Shown: positions 53,078 to 61,679 of the stretch, one piece after another
Layout: each line of letters opens with the position of its first letter
How positions within the stretch are numbered: position 1 is the stretch's first letter
Assembly (NCBI GenBank): GCA_002391235.1
Contig: DGRX01000030.1
Location: forward strand, 78,999 to 142,998
Length of the DNA stretch: 64,000 nt
Direction: 5' to 3'
Origin: Treponema sp. UBA4377
Lineage (GTDB): Bacteria; Spirochaetota; Spirochaetia; Treponematales; Treponemataceae
Position numbers and translations under genes: made by a program
The notes under the pieces: model-generated
The model's database searches: none
Told to the model about the DNA's origin: nothing
Seen by the model: only the letters and a program-made list of their open reading frames with translations

Positions 53078-55762
53078 ATGAGCGACTCAAAAGATCTCGA
53101 CAAATACGGCGTGTGGGTAAAAAACTCGCCAAAAGACATAAAGGGAGAAGACATCGAAATGCCTGAAAACGCAATCGACGACATCGACTTGCCGTCAGAC
53201 GACGACATGTTCAACGACATTGAATTCCCGATGACCGCGGAAGACTTGCCGAAAAACGACTCAAAAGCGGAAGAACAGACTGAAATCTCGGACCTTGACA
53301 TCGACATTGACATTCCCGATGCGACGGAAGAGGCTCCGAACGTCGAAGACGAAAACGCGGACACAACGCTCAGCCCCGACGAGCTTACCAACATCACCGA
53401 AAGCATGGAAGGCGGCGCTGACGAAAACGAAGACACCACCCTTAGCAGCGACGAGCTCATGAACATAACAAGCGGCATGGAAGGCGGCGCCGACGAAAAC
53501 GAAGACACCACCCTCAGCCCCGACGAGCTTATGAACATAACCGAAAACCAAAACATCCCCACCGAAGAAGCCGCCGAAGAGCCGACGATGGACGACTTCA
53601 ACCTGGACGATTTGGACATAACGAAAGACGCGGCCCAAGAGCCGGCGCCCGCCGCGGAAGAAAGCGCCGCCCCCGAAACGTCAATCGACGACATGCCCGA
53701 CGGCGAGATAGACTTGGACGACTTTATGAGCGACTCTTCAAGCGGATCGGCAAGCGCCGACTCCACTCCCGACGGAGACGTTGACCTTAGCGCCTTTATG
53801 GACGGCGACGACGGAGAGGTTGACTTGGACGCCTTTATGGACGACGCTCCGTCAAGCAAAAAGGAAGCCAAGCCGGAAGAGATCCAGGACGAAAAATCGC
53901 TTGACATCGACGTAAGCTTTGACGACTCCGCCGCGGAAATCGCGCAGGAAGACGACACGCCCGAACCAAGCGCGGCTCCGGCGGAGACAAGCGCTCCCGC
54001 CGCCGACGAAGCGATGTTCTCGGAATTTGGCGAAGGCGCGAGCGTAAAGAAGGCGGCGCCCGCCGCTCCTGCAGGAGACACTGAAGAGATAGACCTTAGC
54101 GACTTTGGCTTTGACGACGACGACTCAAACATCGGAATGACCGCCGGCCCCGACAGCGCGGAAGCGCCCAAGACCGAAGTCGTTGACTACGACATGAAGG
54201 TAAGCGCCGACGACGACTCAAAGACGCCCAGCGTTCAAGACGTTCTTTCCGGCAATGTTGAAAGCTCGTCCGCCGAAAGCGAGGATGACATTTCCGCAAA
54301 CGACGACTCAAACGCTGGCGCCGCGGCCGCAAGCCCCGAGATCAGCCAAAAGGGCCAGGAAATCCTTTCACAGATTATGGGCGAGCTTTCCAGCCTAAGA
54401 GACGAAATCAAAAACCTAAAATCAGACTTCGCGGACTTAAAGGACCGCCCTTCCCCTGCGGCCGGAACTGCCTCTATTCCTGTCGCGGAAAACAATAAAG
54501 TTAAAGAAGAGGACACCGGCTTTTTTGGATCGAACGACGACGAGGACGACACAATCGCCCTTAGCGGCAACGAATTGACAAACATTTTGAGCAGCGCCGA
54601 ATTCTCCACCGAAGAAGCCTCTGACGAACCGTTTGTCGTAGAAAACGAAGAGCCCGCGATCGACGAAGAAACCGCTGTCGTGGACTCGGACTTAAAGATG
54701 GATTTCAACGAATCCGACATGGAAGAGCCGACAATCGACACGACGGAAATCACTCCCGAAGACTTGGCCGGCACGACCGATGAGTTTGGCGAGGAAAACG
54801 TTCTTCCCGAAGAAATCAGCGTTCCAAAAATCGACGAAGACATTACAGTCGAATCTTCAAACAGCGACTTGATGGACTCTGTTGTAAACACCGACGAAAT
54901 GCAAGCTGACGCCGCTCCGCAAGAAAGCCTCAACCCAGAAGCCATCGACGAGTTCTTGCAAGAAGACGTCTCGATCGCCGACTCCCTTGACGACGAAAAA
55001 ATCAATTACATGAAGCAAGATTCCTTGGAAGACGACGGCAGCGTTGTGAGCGTCGACGACATCGTAAAGGAAAACGTTTCGTTGCAAGACAGCGAGGACG
55101 ACGTTTCTGTTTCCGTAGGCGACGACATCAACGCAGCCTTTGAGGAAGCCGACGCGACGGAGTCCGACATCGCCGATTCCGCCTTGGCCGAAAAAGACGC
55201 TTACGAGTCTTCTGTCTCGGACATCATGAAGGAAAACATTTCCTTGCAGGACGACGAGGACAACGTTTCAGTTTCCGTAGGCGACGACATCAACTCCGCC
55301 TTTGAAGAGGCCGACGCGACGGAGTCCGACATCACCGATTCCGCCTTGGCCGAAAAAGACGCTTACGAGTCTTCAAAATCGATGGAAGAGGAATTCTCCC
55401 TTGACATCGGAAGCGAGGACGAAGAGCCCGTTCCTGAAACTTTGGACGAAAGCCTTTTGCGCGACGCGCCCGAAGAACCCGCCCAAGCGTCGGACGACAC
55501 TTTTGTCGACGAGTCGATTTTTGACGACAGCGCCTCCGAAGAAACGGTAGCCGAGGAGACTTCCGTTGAAGTTCCGGCGGCGAGCGCGGCCGGCTCGGAC
55601 AAGACTGTGATTACAAAGGACCTTAAGTCAGAAATCGTTTCTGTGCTTTCATACATGGATCAATTGCTCGAAAACCTTCCCGAAGACAAGATTACGGAAT
55701 TTGCAAAGTCTGAGCATTTTGTAACCTATAAAAAACTCTTTGACGAGCTTGGTCTTTCGTAA
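53078..55762 (+). CDS. Very acidic repeat-rich cytosolic protein
   Basis: An 894-residue protein with no signal or membrane segment. It is dominated by Asp, Glu, Ser and Ala, so mostly disordered. Recurring short motifs: DENxDTTLSxDELxNIT (three near residues 90-155), DDTIALSGNELTNIL (about 490), and EIDLDDFM/VDLSAFM/VDLDAFM (about 210-250). A 54-residue tandem duplication lies at about 662-769. One likely helical coil is at about 428-455 (EILSQIMGELSSLRDEIKNLK). The last 50 residues look structured. Repeated short linear motifs suggest a multivalent docking protein (inference). It is first in the Maf gene cluster and starts after AGGGGAATGGGAC. Confidence 0.85.
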   Translation: MSDSKDLDKYGVWVKNSPKDIKGEDIEMPENAIDDIDLPSDDDMFNDIEFPMTAEDLPKNDSKAEEQTEISDLDIDIDIPDATEEAPNVEDENADTTLSPDELTNITESMEGGADENEDTTLSSDELMNITSGMEGGADENEDTTLSPDELMNITENQNIPTEEAAEEPTMDDFNLDDLDITKDAAQEPAPAAEESAAPETSIDDMPDGEIDLDDFMSDSSSGSASADSTPDGDVDLSAFMDGDDGEVDLDAFMDDAPSSKKEAKPEEIQDEKSLDIDVSFDDSAAEIAQEDDTPEPSAAPAETSAPAADEAMFSEFGEGASVKKAAPAAPAGDTEEIDLSDFGFDDDDSNIGMTAGPDSAEAPKTEVVDYDMKVSADDDSKTPSVQDVLSGNVESSSAESEDDISANDDSNAGAAAASPEISQKGQEILSQIMGELSSLRDEIKNLKSDFADLKDRPSPAAGTASIPVAENNKVKEEDTGFFGSNDDEDDTIALSGNELTNILSSAEFSTEEASDEPFVVENEEPAIDEETAVVDSDLKMDFNESDMEEPTIDTTEITPEDLAGTTDEFGEENVLPEEISVPKIDEDITVESSNSDLMDSVVNTDEMQADAAPQESLNPEAIDEFLQEDVSIADSLDDEKINYMKQDSLEDDGSVVSVDDIVKENVSLQDSEDDVSVSVGDDINAAFEEADATESDIADSALAEKDAYESSVSDIMKENISLQDDEDNVSVSVGDDINSAFEEADATESDITDSALAEKDAYESSKSMEEEFSLDIGSEDEEPVPETLDESLLRDAPEEPAQASDDTFVDESIFDDSASEETVAEETSVEVPAASAAGSDKTVITKDLKSEIVSVLSYMDQLLENLPEDKITEFAKSEHFVTYKKLFDELGLS
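55061..55384 (+). repeat. 162-bp tandem duplication in the acidic protein gene
   Basis: Two 54-codon units start at 55061 and 55223. They share SVSVGDDIN, AFEEADATESDI and DSALAEKDAYESS almost exactly, and vary at the start (KENVSLQDSEDD versus KENISLQDDEDN). Confidence 0.85.
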
Positions 55763-55764
55763 AA

Positions 55765-56628
55765 ATGGGATTGCTAAGCGTAGCGAGCGGCAAAAACTTT
55801 GGCCTTATGGCCAAGGCGGAAGCTGTTTCCACTTCAAGTTTTCAGCAATGGGCAAAGCAAAACGGCTTTGAGCGCTGCGGCGTTTTCCGCTCCAAGAACG
55901 GCCTTATGCTCCTTGAGCTTGCCAACGGCGTTGACGCGCAAAGCGTTTTCAGCTCAATCTCCACAAAAGACTTTTGGAACGGCTCTGTTCCATCTGACAC
56001 TTGGGTGACGCTTGACCGCGAAAGCCCAACGTTCTCAGCCTTCACGCAATTTTTGGGAACGGAGGCCAAGGCAAAAGTCAAGGCCTTTAGAATCCTTAAA
56101 TTCTTGGACGGCGAAGAGCTTGTCGTTTTTTTCCAATACTCTTACAAGCCGGCAGGCTTTCTTAAGGCAAAGGACAACTTTAAGCAAGATTTGCTTGAAG
56201 CGCTTAGATGCCACAAGCAAAGCCTTATATCAGAGCCAAAGTACGAAATGGTCGAAAAGCTTTCGGCAAAAGGGAACGTAAGGCTTTTCTTGATTTCAAC
56301 CAAGCGGGCCTTGGAAGAGACGATGAAAAAAATCGAAGTAAGCGAAACCACTCTTCTTAAGGTTTTGACAAACACAATCTTTGAAGAGCTATTTTACAAG
56401 ACAAAAAAGCTTTTCCAGTCGCCGGCCTTGGTTTATTCAATCGATCCTGACGAGATAAAAGTCGCAGCGATTGTAAACTCCAGCGTCGAAGACGAGATTC
56501 TCAAAGAGCAGCTTTCGCTTGAATACACCGACCTTATAGGAACGGAAGCCGCAAAGAAAATCATCATCCTTACAGCCGGCTATTCAAACGACAACGAAGA
56601 AATCCACGACTATCTCTTGAGGGGCTGA
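55765..56628 (+). CDS. Unknown protein in the Maf cluster
   Basis: A 287-residue soluble protein starting 2 nt after the acidic protein stop. It opens with MGLLSVASGKNFGLMAKAEA, then an alpha/beta domain with FRSKNGLMLLELANGVDA, SISTKDFWNGSVPSDTW and FFQYSYKPAGFLKAK. No catalytic motif was recognised. It is 2 nt from the first Maf gene, so co-expression is nearly certain and a role with them is inferred. Confidence 0.72.
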   Translation: MGLLSVASGKNFGLMAKAEAVSTSSFQQWAKQNGFERCGVFRSKNGLMLLELANGVDAQSVFSSISTKDFWNGSVPSDTWVTLDRESPTFSAFTQFLGTEAKAKVKAFRILKFLDGEELVVFFQYSYKPAGFLKAKDNFKQDLLEALRCHKQSLISEPKYEMVEKLSAKGNVRLFLISTKRALEETMKKIEVSETTLLKVLTNTIFEELFYKTKKLFQSPALVYSIDPDEIKVAAIVNSSVEDEILKEQLSLEYTDLIGTEAAKKIIILTAGYSNDNEEIHDYLLRG

Positions 56629-56630
56629 AC

Positions 56631-58121
56631 TTGGCCCTTGAGTTCTTCCTTGCAAAAAACTCAAGCAAGAGCGCGAAAGCGAACGGCGTTTCGCTTCACT
56701 CTTCCTACAACCCGCAAGTTGAGGCGGAGCGTTTCGCGCAAAGCCTTTCGGTTGACTTTGTTCCAAAATGCGCGGTTATTGTCGAGGGAGCCTTAAGCTA
56801 CTGCGCCGCCTACATTAAAAAGCGCTTTCCAAAAGCCAAAGTCGGAACGATTCGTTTTACAAACGATTTTTTTGAATCCGACAAGGAATGGGACTTTTGC
56901 CTTCCGCTTGAGGACAAAACTAGCGGCGTTCCGCTTTGCGACCGCCTCTTTGACCTTTTGGGCGAAGAAGGCTTGTTCCAAACAGCGTTCTTTGACTGGA
57001 AGCCTTCGGCCGCGGCTTGGCCGGAGGACGCAAAATCGGCTTGGGCCCAAATAAAAGCCGCCGTCCAAAAATCAAAGACCGTTCTTGCGACCAGGGAACA
57101 CTTTGGAAAACGCTGGCTAAAAAACAAGCTTTCTTTCTTTAACAAAATTCAAAAGCCGGTCTTTATCGAAACAATAAAAAAACCGGTTTTAATTTGCGCG
57201 TCGGGCCCAAGCCTTGAAGGAGCGCTGGACTCGATAAAAAAAGTCCGTTCCAAAATTTTTGTATGCGCCCTTTCTTCCGCGATAAGCGTTTTGGCCGACA
57301 AGAAAATCGCGCCCGACTTGGCCCTAAGCGCCGACGGCGGCTGGTGGGCAAAAAAGCATTTGTACCCTCTAAAAAAATTCTTTGCAGGCGTTCCGCTCGC
57401 CCTGGAGCCAGAGGCCGCATGTCCGTCGGCGCTTTTTAGGACAAAAGAAATCCTTCCGCTTTGTTACGACGACGATTATATCAGCCAAAAAATTTTCGAG
57501 GTGCTGGGAATAAAAGCCCTGCCCGCCCGCAGAAACGGAACCGTAAGCGGAAGCGCTTTGGAACTCTTTCTTTCATTGTGCGATTCGGAAATATTTTTTT
57601 CCGGCCTTGACCTGTCTCCGTCAAAAGACAAAAGCCACGCGCTTCCCAACGTTTTGGAAACAGAAAGGGACGCCGTAGACTTTAGGCTAAAGACAAAGGC
57701 TACGCGGCAGGCGGCGGGAGCGCTTCCGTCCGAAAGCCTTGCGATTTACGAGTCCTGGTTCAAAAACTATTGTTTAAGGGGAAGAAAAGTTTACAGAATA
57801 AAGGGCGGGAAAGCCTTTGCGAATTCCCTTGGACAAATCCAAGACATAAGCGCGAGGGAATTTGAAAGCCTTGTTGCGAACGCCGCCGGAACGCAAGAAA
57901 ACTTTTGCATGCAAGAGAAAACAAAGGGCCAAAGGAGCCGCCTTTTAAAAAAACTTTTTGTCGAATGGAGCGAAACGGACGCATTTTGCAAGGAAATTTT
58001 CCCAGCGGACTCGATAATGCTGGAACGGGCCGCCCTGGAAGAAGACCGAGAGCGCAGGAAGCAAAGCGTCAGGCAAAAAAAGGATAAACTGATTGAAGAG
58101 CTTTTTGGAGGCCAAGAATGA
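56631..58121 (+). CDS. Maf-type (DUF115) motility accessory protein, first copy
   Basis: A 496-residue protein starting at TTG 56631. It has an N-terminal Rossmann-like domain (SSYNPQVEAERFAQ, CAVIVEGALSYCAAYI) and the DUF115 core with KPVLICASGPSLEGAL, DLALSADGGWWAKKH, GTVSGSALELFLSL and FFSGLDLS. Maf proteins transfer nonulosonic sugars such as pseudaminic acid to flagellin; treponemal FlaB proteins are known to be glycosylated. It overlaps the second copy by 4 bp. Confidence 0.88.
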   Translation: MALEFFLAKNSSKSAKANGVSLHSSYNPQVEAERFAQSLSVDFVPKCAVIVEGALSYCAAYIKKRFPKAKVGTIRFTNDFFESDKEWDFCLPLEDKTSGVPLCDRLFDLLGEEGLFQTAFFDWKPSAAAWPEDAKSAWAQIKAAVQKSKTVLATREHFGKRWLKNKLSFFNKIQKPVFIETIKKPVLICASGPSLEGALDSIKKVRSKIFVCALSSAISVLADKKIAPDLALSADGGWWAKKHLYPLKKFFAGVPLALEPEAACPSALFRTKEILPLCYDDDYISQKIFEVLGIKALPARRNGTVSGSALELFLSLCDSEIFFSGLDLSPSKDKSHALPNVLETERDAVDFRLKTKATRQAAGALPSESLAIYESWFKNYCLRGRKVYRIKGGKAFANSLGQIQDISAREFESLVANAAGTQENFCMQEKTKGQRSRLLKKLFVEWSETDAFCKEIFPADSIMLERAALEEDRERRKQSVRQKKDKLIEELFGGQE

Positions 58122-59656
58122 CTTGCCTTTACAAAGAAGTTGTCGAATCAAAGAACGGCCTTGAAATTCCTGTGTACAATTCCGGAAGGGCGGCCCACTC
58201 CAAATACAATCCCCGCAGGGAAGCGGAAGCCTTTGGCCAGGAAGCAAGCGGCTCCTTTGCGGTAATCCTAGGAATCGCAGGCGGCTTTCACATAGAGTCT
58301 TTGTTAAAAAGAAATCCGGGCTGCAAAATCATCGCTGTCGAAAAATCAGCCGCGGACCTTGAATGGCTTAAGAAAAACATTCCGCTTGCAAGCGAGCTTG
58401 AAAAAAATCCCGGCGTAATTTTTTGCGCGGCCGATTCTTCGTCGCCCCACGCGCTTGAAAACATCCTTATTCAAAATTACTTTCCAGCCCATTACGGCGC
58501 GATTAACATTTTGCCCCTGCGCTCTTGGCTTCAAGAAAACCAAGACGGCTGCGACAAAATTGTAGAGCGAATAAAAAGCGCCTTAAAAGAAATTTCGGCC
58601 GACTACTCCACCCAAGCGCATTTTGGCCGCCTGTGGGCAAAAAACATTTTTTGCAACCTAAGCGTCTTAAAAAAAATCCAAGAAAGCGGCCAAAAGCCGT
58701 TTAGCCTTTCAGAATGCGACTTGCAAAAAACGGCTGCAATAATCGCCGCCGGTCCCAGCCTTGACGAAAGCGCGAAGGCCATCAAAGAAAGCCGCGAAAA
58801 ATATTTTGTAATCGCGACAGACACCGCGCTAAAGGTTTTTGGCCGCCGAAAGATAAAAGTGGACGCCGTCGTTTCGCTTGACGCGCAATGCCTAAGCGCG
58901 GAGCATTTTAACGGCGCCGTTTGCGGAGACACGATTTTTGCGTTGGACTTGGCCGCCAATCCATCGATCGCAAAATACGCGCAAAGAAAAAATGCGAAAA
59001 TTCTTTTTTACAATTCAGGCCATCCGCTCGCCTCTTTTGCAAGCGGATTTTGCAAAGCCCCATTCGCGCGCCTAGATTCAGGCGGCGGAACGGTTGCGAT
59101 TTGCGCGGCGGATTTTGCAATGCAATGCGGCTTTGCGAAAATAAAAATATTCGGCGCTGACTTTGGCTATTCCAACGGAAAGCCTTACGCAAAGGGAACC
59201 TACTTGGACGAGCTCTACATGGCCGGACAAACAAGAATCCACAACGCTGAAAGCCTGTTCACAAAGCTTATGTTCCGAACGGAACTAAACAAAAACCAGC
59301 GCGGATTTTTGCAAAGCCCTACGCTCCTCCGCTACCAATCTACGATGGAAGAATTTTTGGGCGGCTATAACTGGCATGACAACGTCTATGAATGGCAAGG
59401 CAAAAATGTCCCGCAAAAAGCGCAAAACCTCTTTGAGGCGAACAGCCTTGACTTTGCGGCCTTAAAAAAAGAAATTGAAGCCCGCGCCCAAGCCTTGGAC
59501 TCAGAGGATGCCTTTACGCCCCAAGAATGCCTGCTTCTCCCCGAAATGGCCTATTGGCGGCAAAAAATGGATAAAAACGGCCAAAATAAAATTTCAACAA
59601 AAGAGATAAAAAAACTTGCGCTAAACAAAATTCTATTATATAATAAATTATTATGA
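58118..59656 (+). CDS. Maf-type (DUF115) motility accessory protein, second copy
   Basis: A 512-residue paralogue: KYNPRREAEAFGQ, VILGIAGGFHIESLL, AIIAAGPSLDES, VDAVVSLDAQCLSAEHF, GGGTVAICAADFAMQCGF and IFGADFGYSNGKPYAKGTY. The second copy keeps a fuller DUF115 core (GADFGY) than the first. The two may act on different acceptors or as a pair. Its last bases hold the next gene's promoter. Confidence 0.9.
   Translation: MTCLYKEVVESKNGLEIPVYNSGRAAHSKYNPRREAEAFGQEASGSFAVILGIAGGFHIESLLKRNPGCKIIAVEKSAADLEWLKKNIPLASELEKNPGVIFCAADSSSPHALENILIQNYFPAHYGAINILPLRSWLQENQDGCDKIVERIKSALKEISADYSTQAHFGRLWAKNIFCNLSVLKKIQESGQKPFSLSECDLQKTAAIIAAGPSLDESAKAIKESREKYFVIATDTALKVFGRRKIKVDAVVSLDAQCLSAEHFNGAVCGDTIFALDLAANPSIAKYAQRKNAKILFYNSGHPLASFASGFCKAPFARLDSGGGTVAICAADFAMQCGFAKIKIFGADFGYSNGKPYAKGTYLDELYMAGQTRIHNAESLFTKLMFRTELNKNQRGFLQSPTLLRYQSTMEEFLGGYNWHDNVYEWQGKNVPQKAQNLFEANSLDFAALKKEIEARAQALDSEDAFTPQECLLLPEMAYWRQKMDKNGQNKISTKEIKKLALNKILLYNKLL
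59616..59644 (+). promoter_or_regulatory. Internal promoter at the end of the second Maf gene
   Basis: TTGCGC (59616-59621), 17 bp, TATAAT (59639-59644). The downstream ATG is at 59653, so the leader is about 2 nt. The ATG also overlaps the Maf stop (ATGA), so coupled translation is an alternative. Confidence 0.6.
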
Positions 59657-61008
59657 ATAAGAGGGGAATATCAATCGCGGCGTTCGCCATCGCGGGCGTC
59701 TTTATCGCTACCGCAGTTGCATTTGCAATTTGCGTTTATTCTGACTACAATTCCGGCTTAAAAGCCGCTGGCGCGAAATTTGAAAAGCTTTCTTCGCGAA
59801 CGGCGGAAGCAAGCGAAATCTATCCAAGCGGTTCAAAAGAGTTCATCAACCTGTTCAACTCCGCCGTCGGCGCGCCAGAGATTTATGAATCGATAAACCT
59901 TAAAATCAACGGAAAAGACGTTTACGTTTACCCAATGGAAAGCCAGCGGGCCGCCTCGGCATTTGTAAAGACTTTCAGCACACGAATCGTTGGCGGCGAT
60001 GGAGCGGACATTCGCCTTGACGCTAACATTCACACTGTGTCGTCTTCCCTGATTTATTACCGCGCTAAAATCGCGTTTATCGTAATTCTAGCGGGAACCT
60101 TGCTAGCCTGCATCCTTTTGCTTTCGCTTTATTTGGGTGAAACAGCGCAAGAAGACGGCGACGTCGAGTTCAAAAAGACAAAGGTTGCCGACGAATTCGG
60201 CGAATCGCTTTTTGACGAAGGAGAGCCGGCGCAAGAAAATGATTGCGCATCAGACTCATCTTCCGATTCTGCCGAAAGCTCGGAAGCCGCAGCCGCCGCT
60301 CCGTCCGAAAAAAGCGAGACGGAAAATCCGCAGCCCGAAACAAAGCGGGAAGAAAAAGTTGACTACAATCCCCTGGAAAACGCCTACGCCGACCAAAAAG
60401 CGCAAGAAAGCTCAAGCGCGGACGAGTCTGTTCAAGAAAGCGCTTCCGCCCAGGTTCAGGCGCCGGCTTCAGAACAAGGACTGTTTTCGCCTGCCAGCGG
60501 TTTTGGCTGGGAGTCATACTTGGACACCAGGCTTGAATCGGAATTGGTAAGGGCCGCCTCCAGTGAACAAGACCTGGCCTTGGCCTTGATTAAAATTCCA
60601 GGCATGACAAAAGAATCGGATTACTACGGAAACGTTTGCCAAGCAATGCAAAACTTCTTCCAATACAAAGACTTTGTTTTTGAATGCAAGGAAGACGGCT
60701 TTGCGGCCATTATGCAACACTCCGACATTGACACGGCGATGCAAAACGCCGAAGTTTTGCATTCCGACATCGCGAGCGCGTTAAAATCCGCCGGCCAAAG
60801 CGCAAAGGCCTTGATCGGCATATCAAGCCGATCGCTCAGGCTTATTTCCGCGGAACGGCTAAAGAGCGAAGCCGAGCAAGCCTTGATTCATGCGGAAGAA
60901 GACCCCAACAGCCCGATCATCGCGTTTAGAGTCAACCCGGAAAAATACAGAAAATTCATGGGCGGCCAAGACGAAGACCAGTCGCAAGAGCAGGCGCCGG
61001 CTGATTAA
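59653..61008 (+). CDS. Membrane protein with degenerate GGDEF-like domain
   Basis: A 451-residue protein with two membrane segments (about 8-28 and 137-160) flanking a small extracytoplasmic domain (about 30-135). A Ser/Ala/Glu-rich linker (about 195-280) is followed by a C-terminal domain (about 290-440) with GGDEF-fold wording: ALALIKIPG, CKEDGFAAIM where GGDEF should be, and RLISAERLKSEAEQALIHAEED. The signature is lost, so c-di-GMP synthesis is unlikely; a binding or scaffold role is inferred. Confidence 0.72.
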   Translation: MNKRGISIAAFAIAGVFIATAVAFAICVYSDYNSGLKAAGAKFEKLSSRTAEASEIYPSGSKEFINLFNSAVGAPEIYESINLKINGKDVYVYPMESQRAASAFVKTFSTRIVGGDGADIRLDANIHTVSSSLIYYRAKIAFIVILAGTLLACILLLSLYLGETAQEDGDVEFKKTKVADEFGESLFDEGEPAQENDCASDSSSDSAESSEAAAAAPSEKSETENPQPETKREEKVDYNPLENAYADQKAQESSSADESVQESASAQVQAPASEQGLFSPASGFGWESYLDTRLESELVRAASSEQDLALALIKIPGMTKESDYYGNVCQAMQNFFQYKDFVFECKEDGFAAIMQHSDIDTAMQNAEVLHSDIASALKSAGQSAKALIGISSRSLRLISAERLKSEAEQALIHAEEDPNSPIIAFRVNPEKYRKFMGGQDEDQSQEQAPAD

Positions 61009-61013
61009 GCGCC

Positions 61014-61679
61014 TTACTTGCTTTCTTTTGGAGAGAGTTCCGGCTGTTCAAGCTCGGCCGGAATCTTTCCCTTGCTTTCGTCTTTTGGCGGATTAAGAGC
61101 GGCGGTGATTTTTTCTTCAAGCGCTTTTATTTTTTCTTCGTCAGGAAATTTTTCCTTTACAATTTTTAATTGCTCCTCCGCTTCCTTGTATTTTTCCAAG
61201 GTCACAAGGACAATTGTGTAGTTGACGAGGACTTCGGCCGAATTGGGATTGCTTGTCGCCAGCTCCAAGTAAAGGCGCTCCGAACGTTCAAAGTTGTTTG
61301 ACATGGCGTAGACGTAAGCCAAGGCTTCTTTAGCGCTTACGTTTTCTTTGTCTTTTTTTACAATTTCTTCGTAGATGCCTGTCGCCTTGGACCAATCCTT
61401 TGCCAAAGCGTAGGAGCGGGCCGCCTTAAAGCATGCGGCGTTGTGAATGTCTTTGTTTGACGAAGCCTTAATGTAATATTCCGCCGCCTTTGCGTAATTC
61501 TTTAGCTTAAAGTATTCTTCGCCAAGATTGTAGTACTCAACAAAAATATTGTCCACAGCGACTTTCTTTTCGCCTGGAATAATGAACCTTGTAGTCTTGC
61601 ATGAGGCGGAGAAAAAAAGAAGAATGGCCGCAGCCATCGCGGCGGCGGCGCTTTTTTTACAGGCGGCGCTTCTTGGCAT
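61014..61679 (-). CDS. TPR lipoprotein
   Basis: A 221-residue protein with lipobox FFSASC (Cys27) and three to four TPRs (EYYNLGEEYFKLKNYAKAAE, WSKATGIYEEIVKKDKEN, EVLVNYTIVLVTLEKYKEAE). The tail is Lys/Pro/Glu-rich. A membrane-anchored periplasmic scaffold. Its ATG touches the upp stop (1-bp overlap). Confidence 0.8.
   Translation of the reverse strand: MPRSAACKKSAAAAMAAAILLFFSASCKTTRFIIPGEKKVAVDNIFVEYYNLGEEYFKLKNYAKAAEYYIKASSNKDIHNAACFKAARSYALAKDWSKATGIYEEIVKKDKENVSAKEALAYVYAMSNNFERSERLYLELATSNPNSAEVLVNYTIVLVTLEKYKEAEEQLKIVKEKFPDEEKIKALEEKITAALNPPKDESKGKIPAELEQPELSPKESK

Noticed and set aside
53047..54171. Minus-strand Ser-rich open frame opposite the acidic protein gene
   Set aside because: Ser-rich wording is the mirror of Asp/Glu codons; no start signals and no family.
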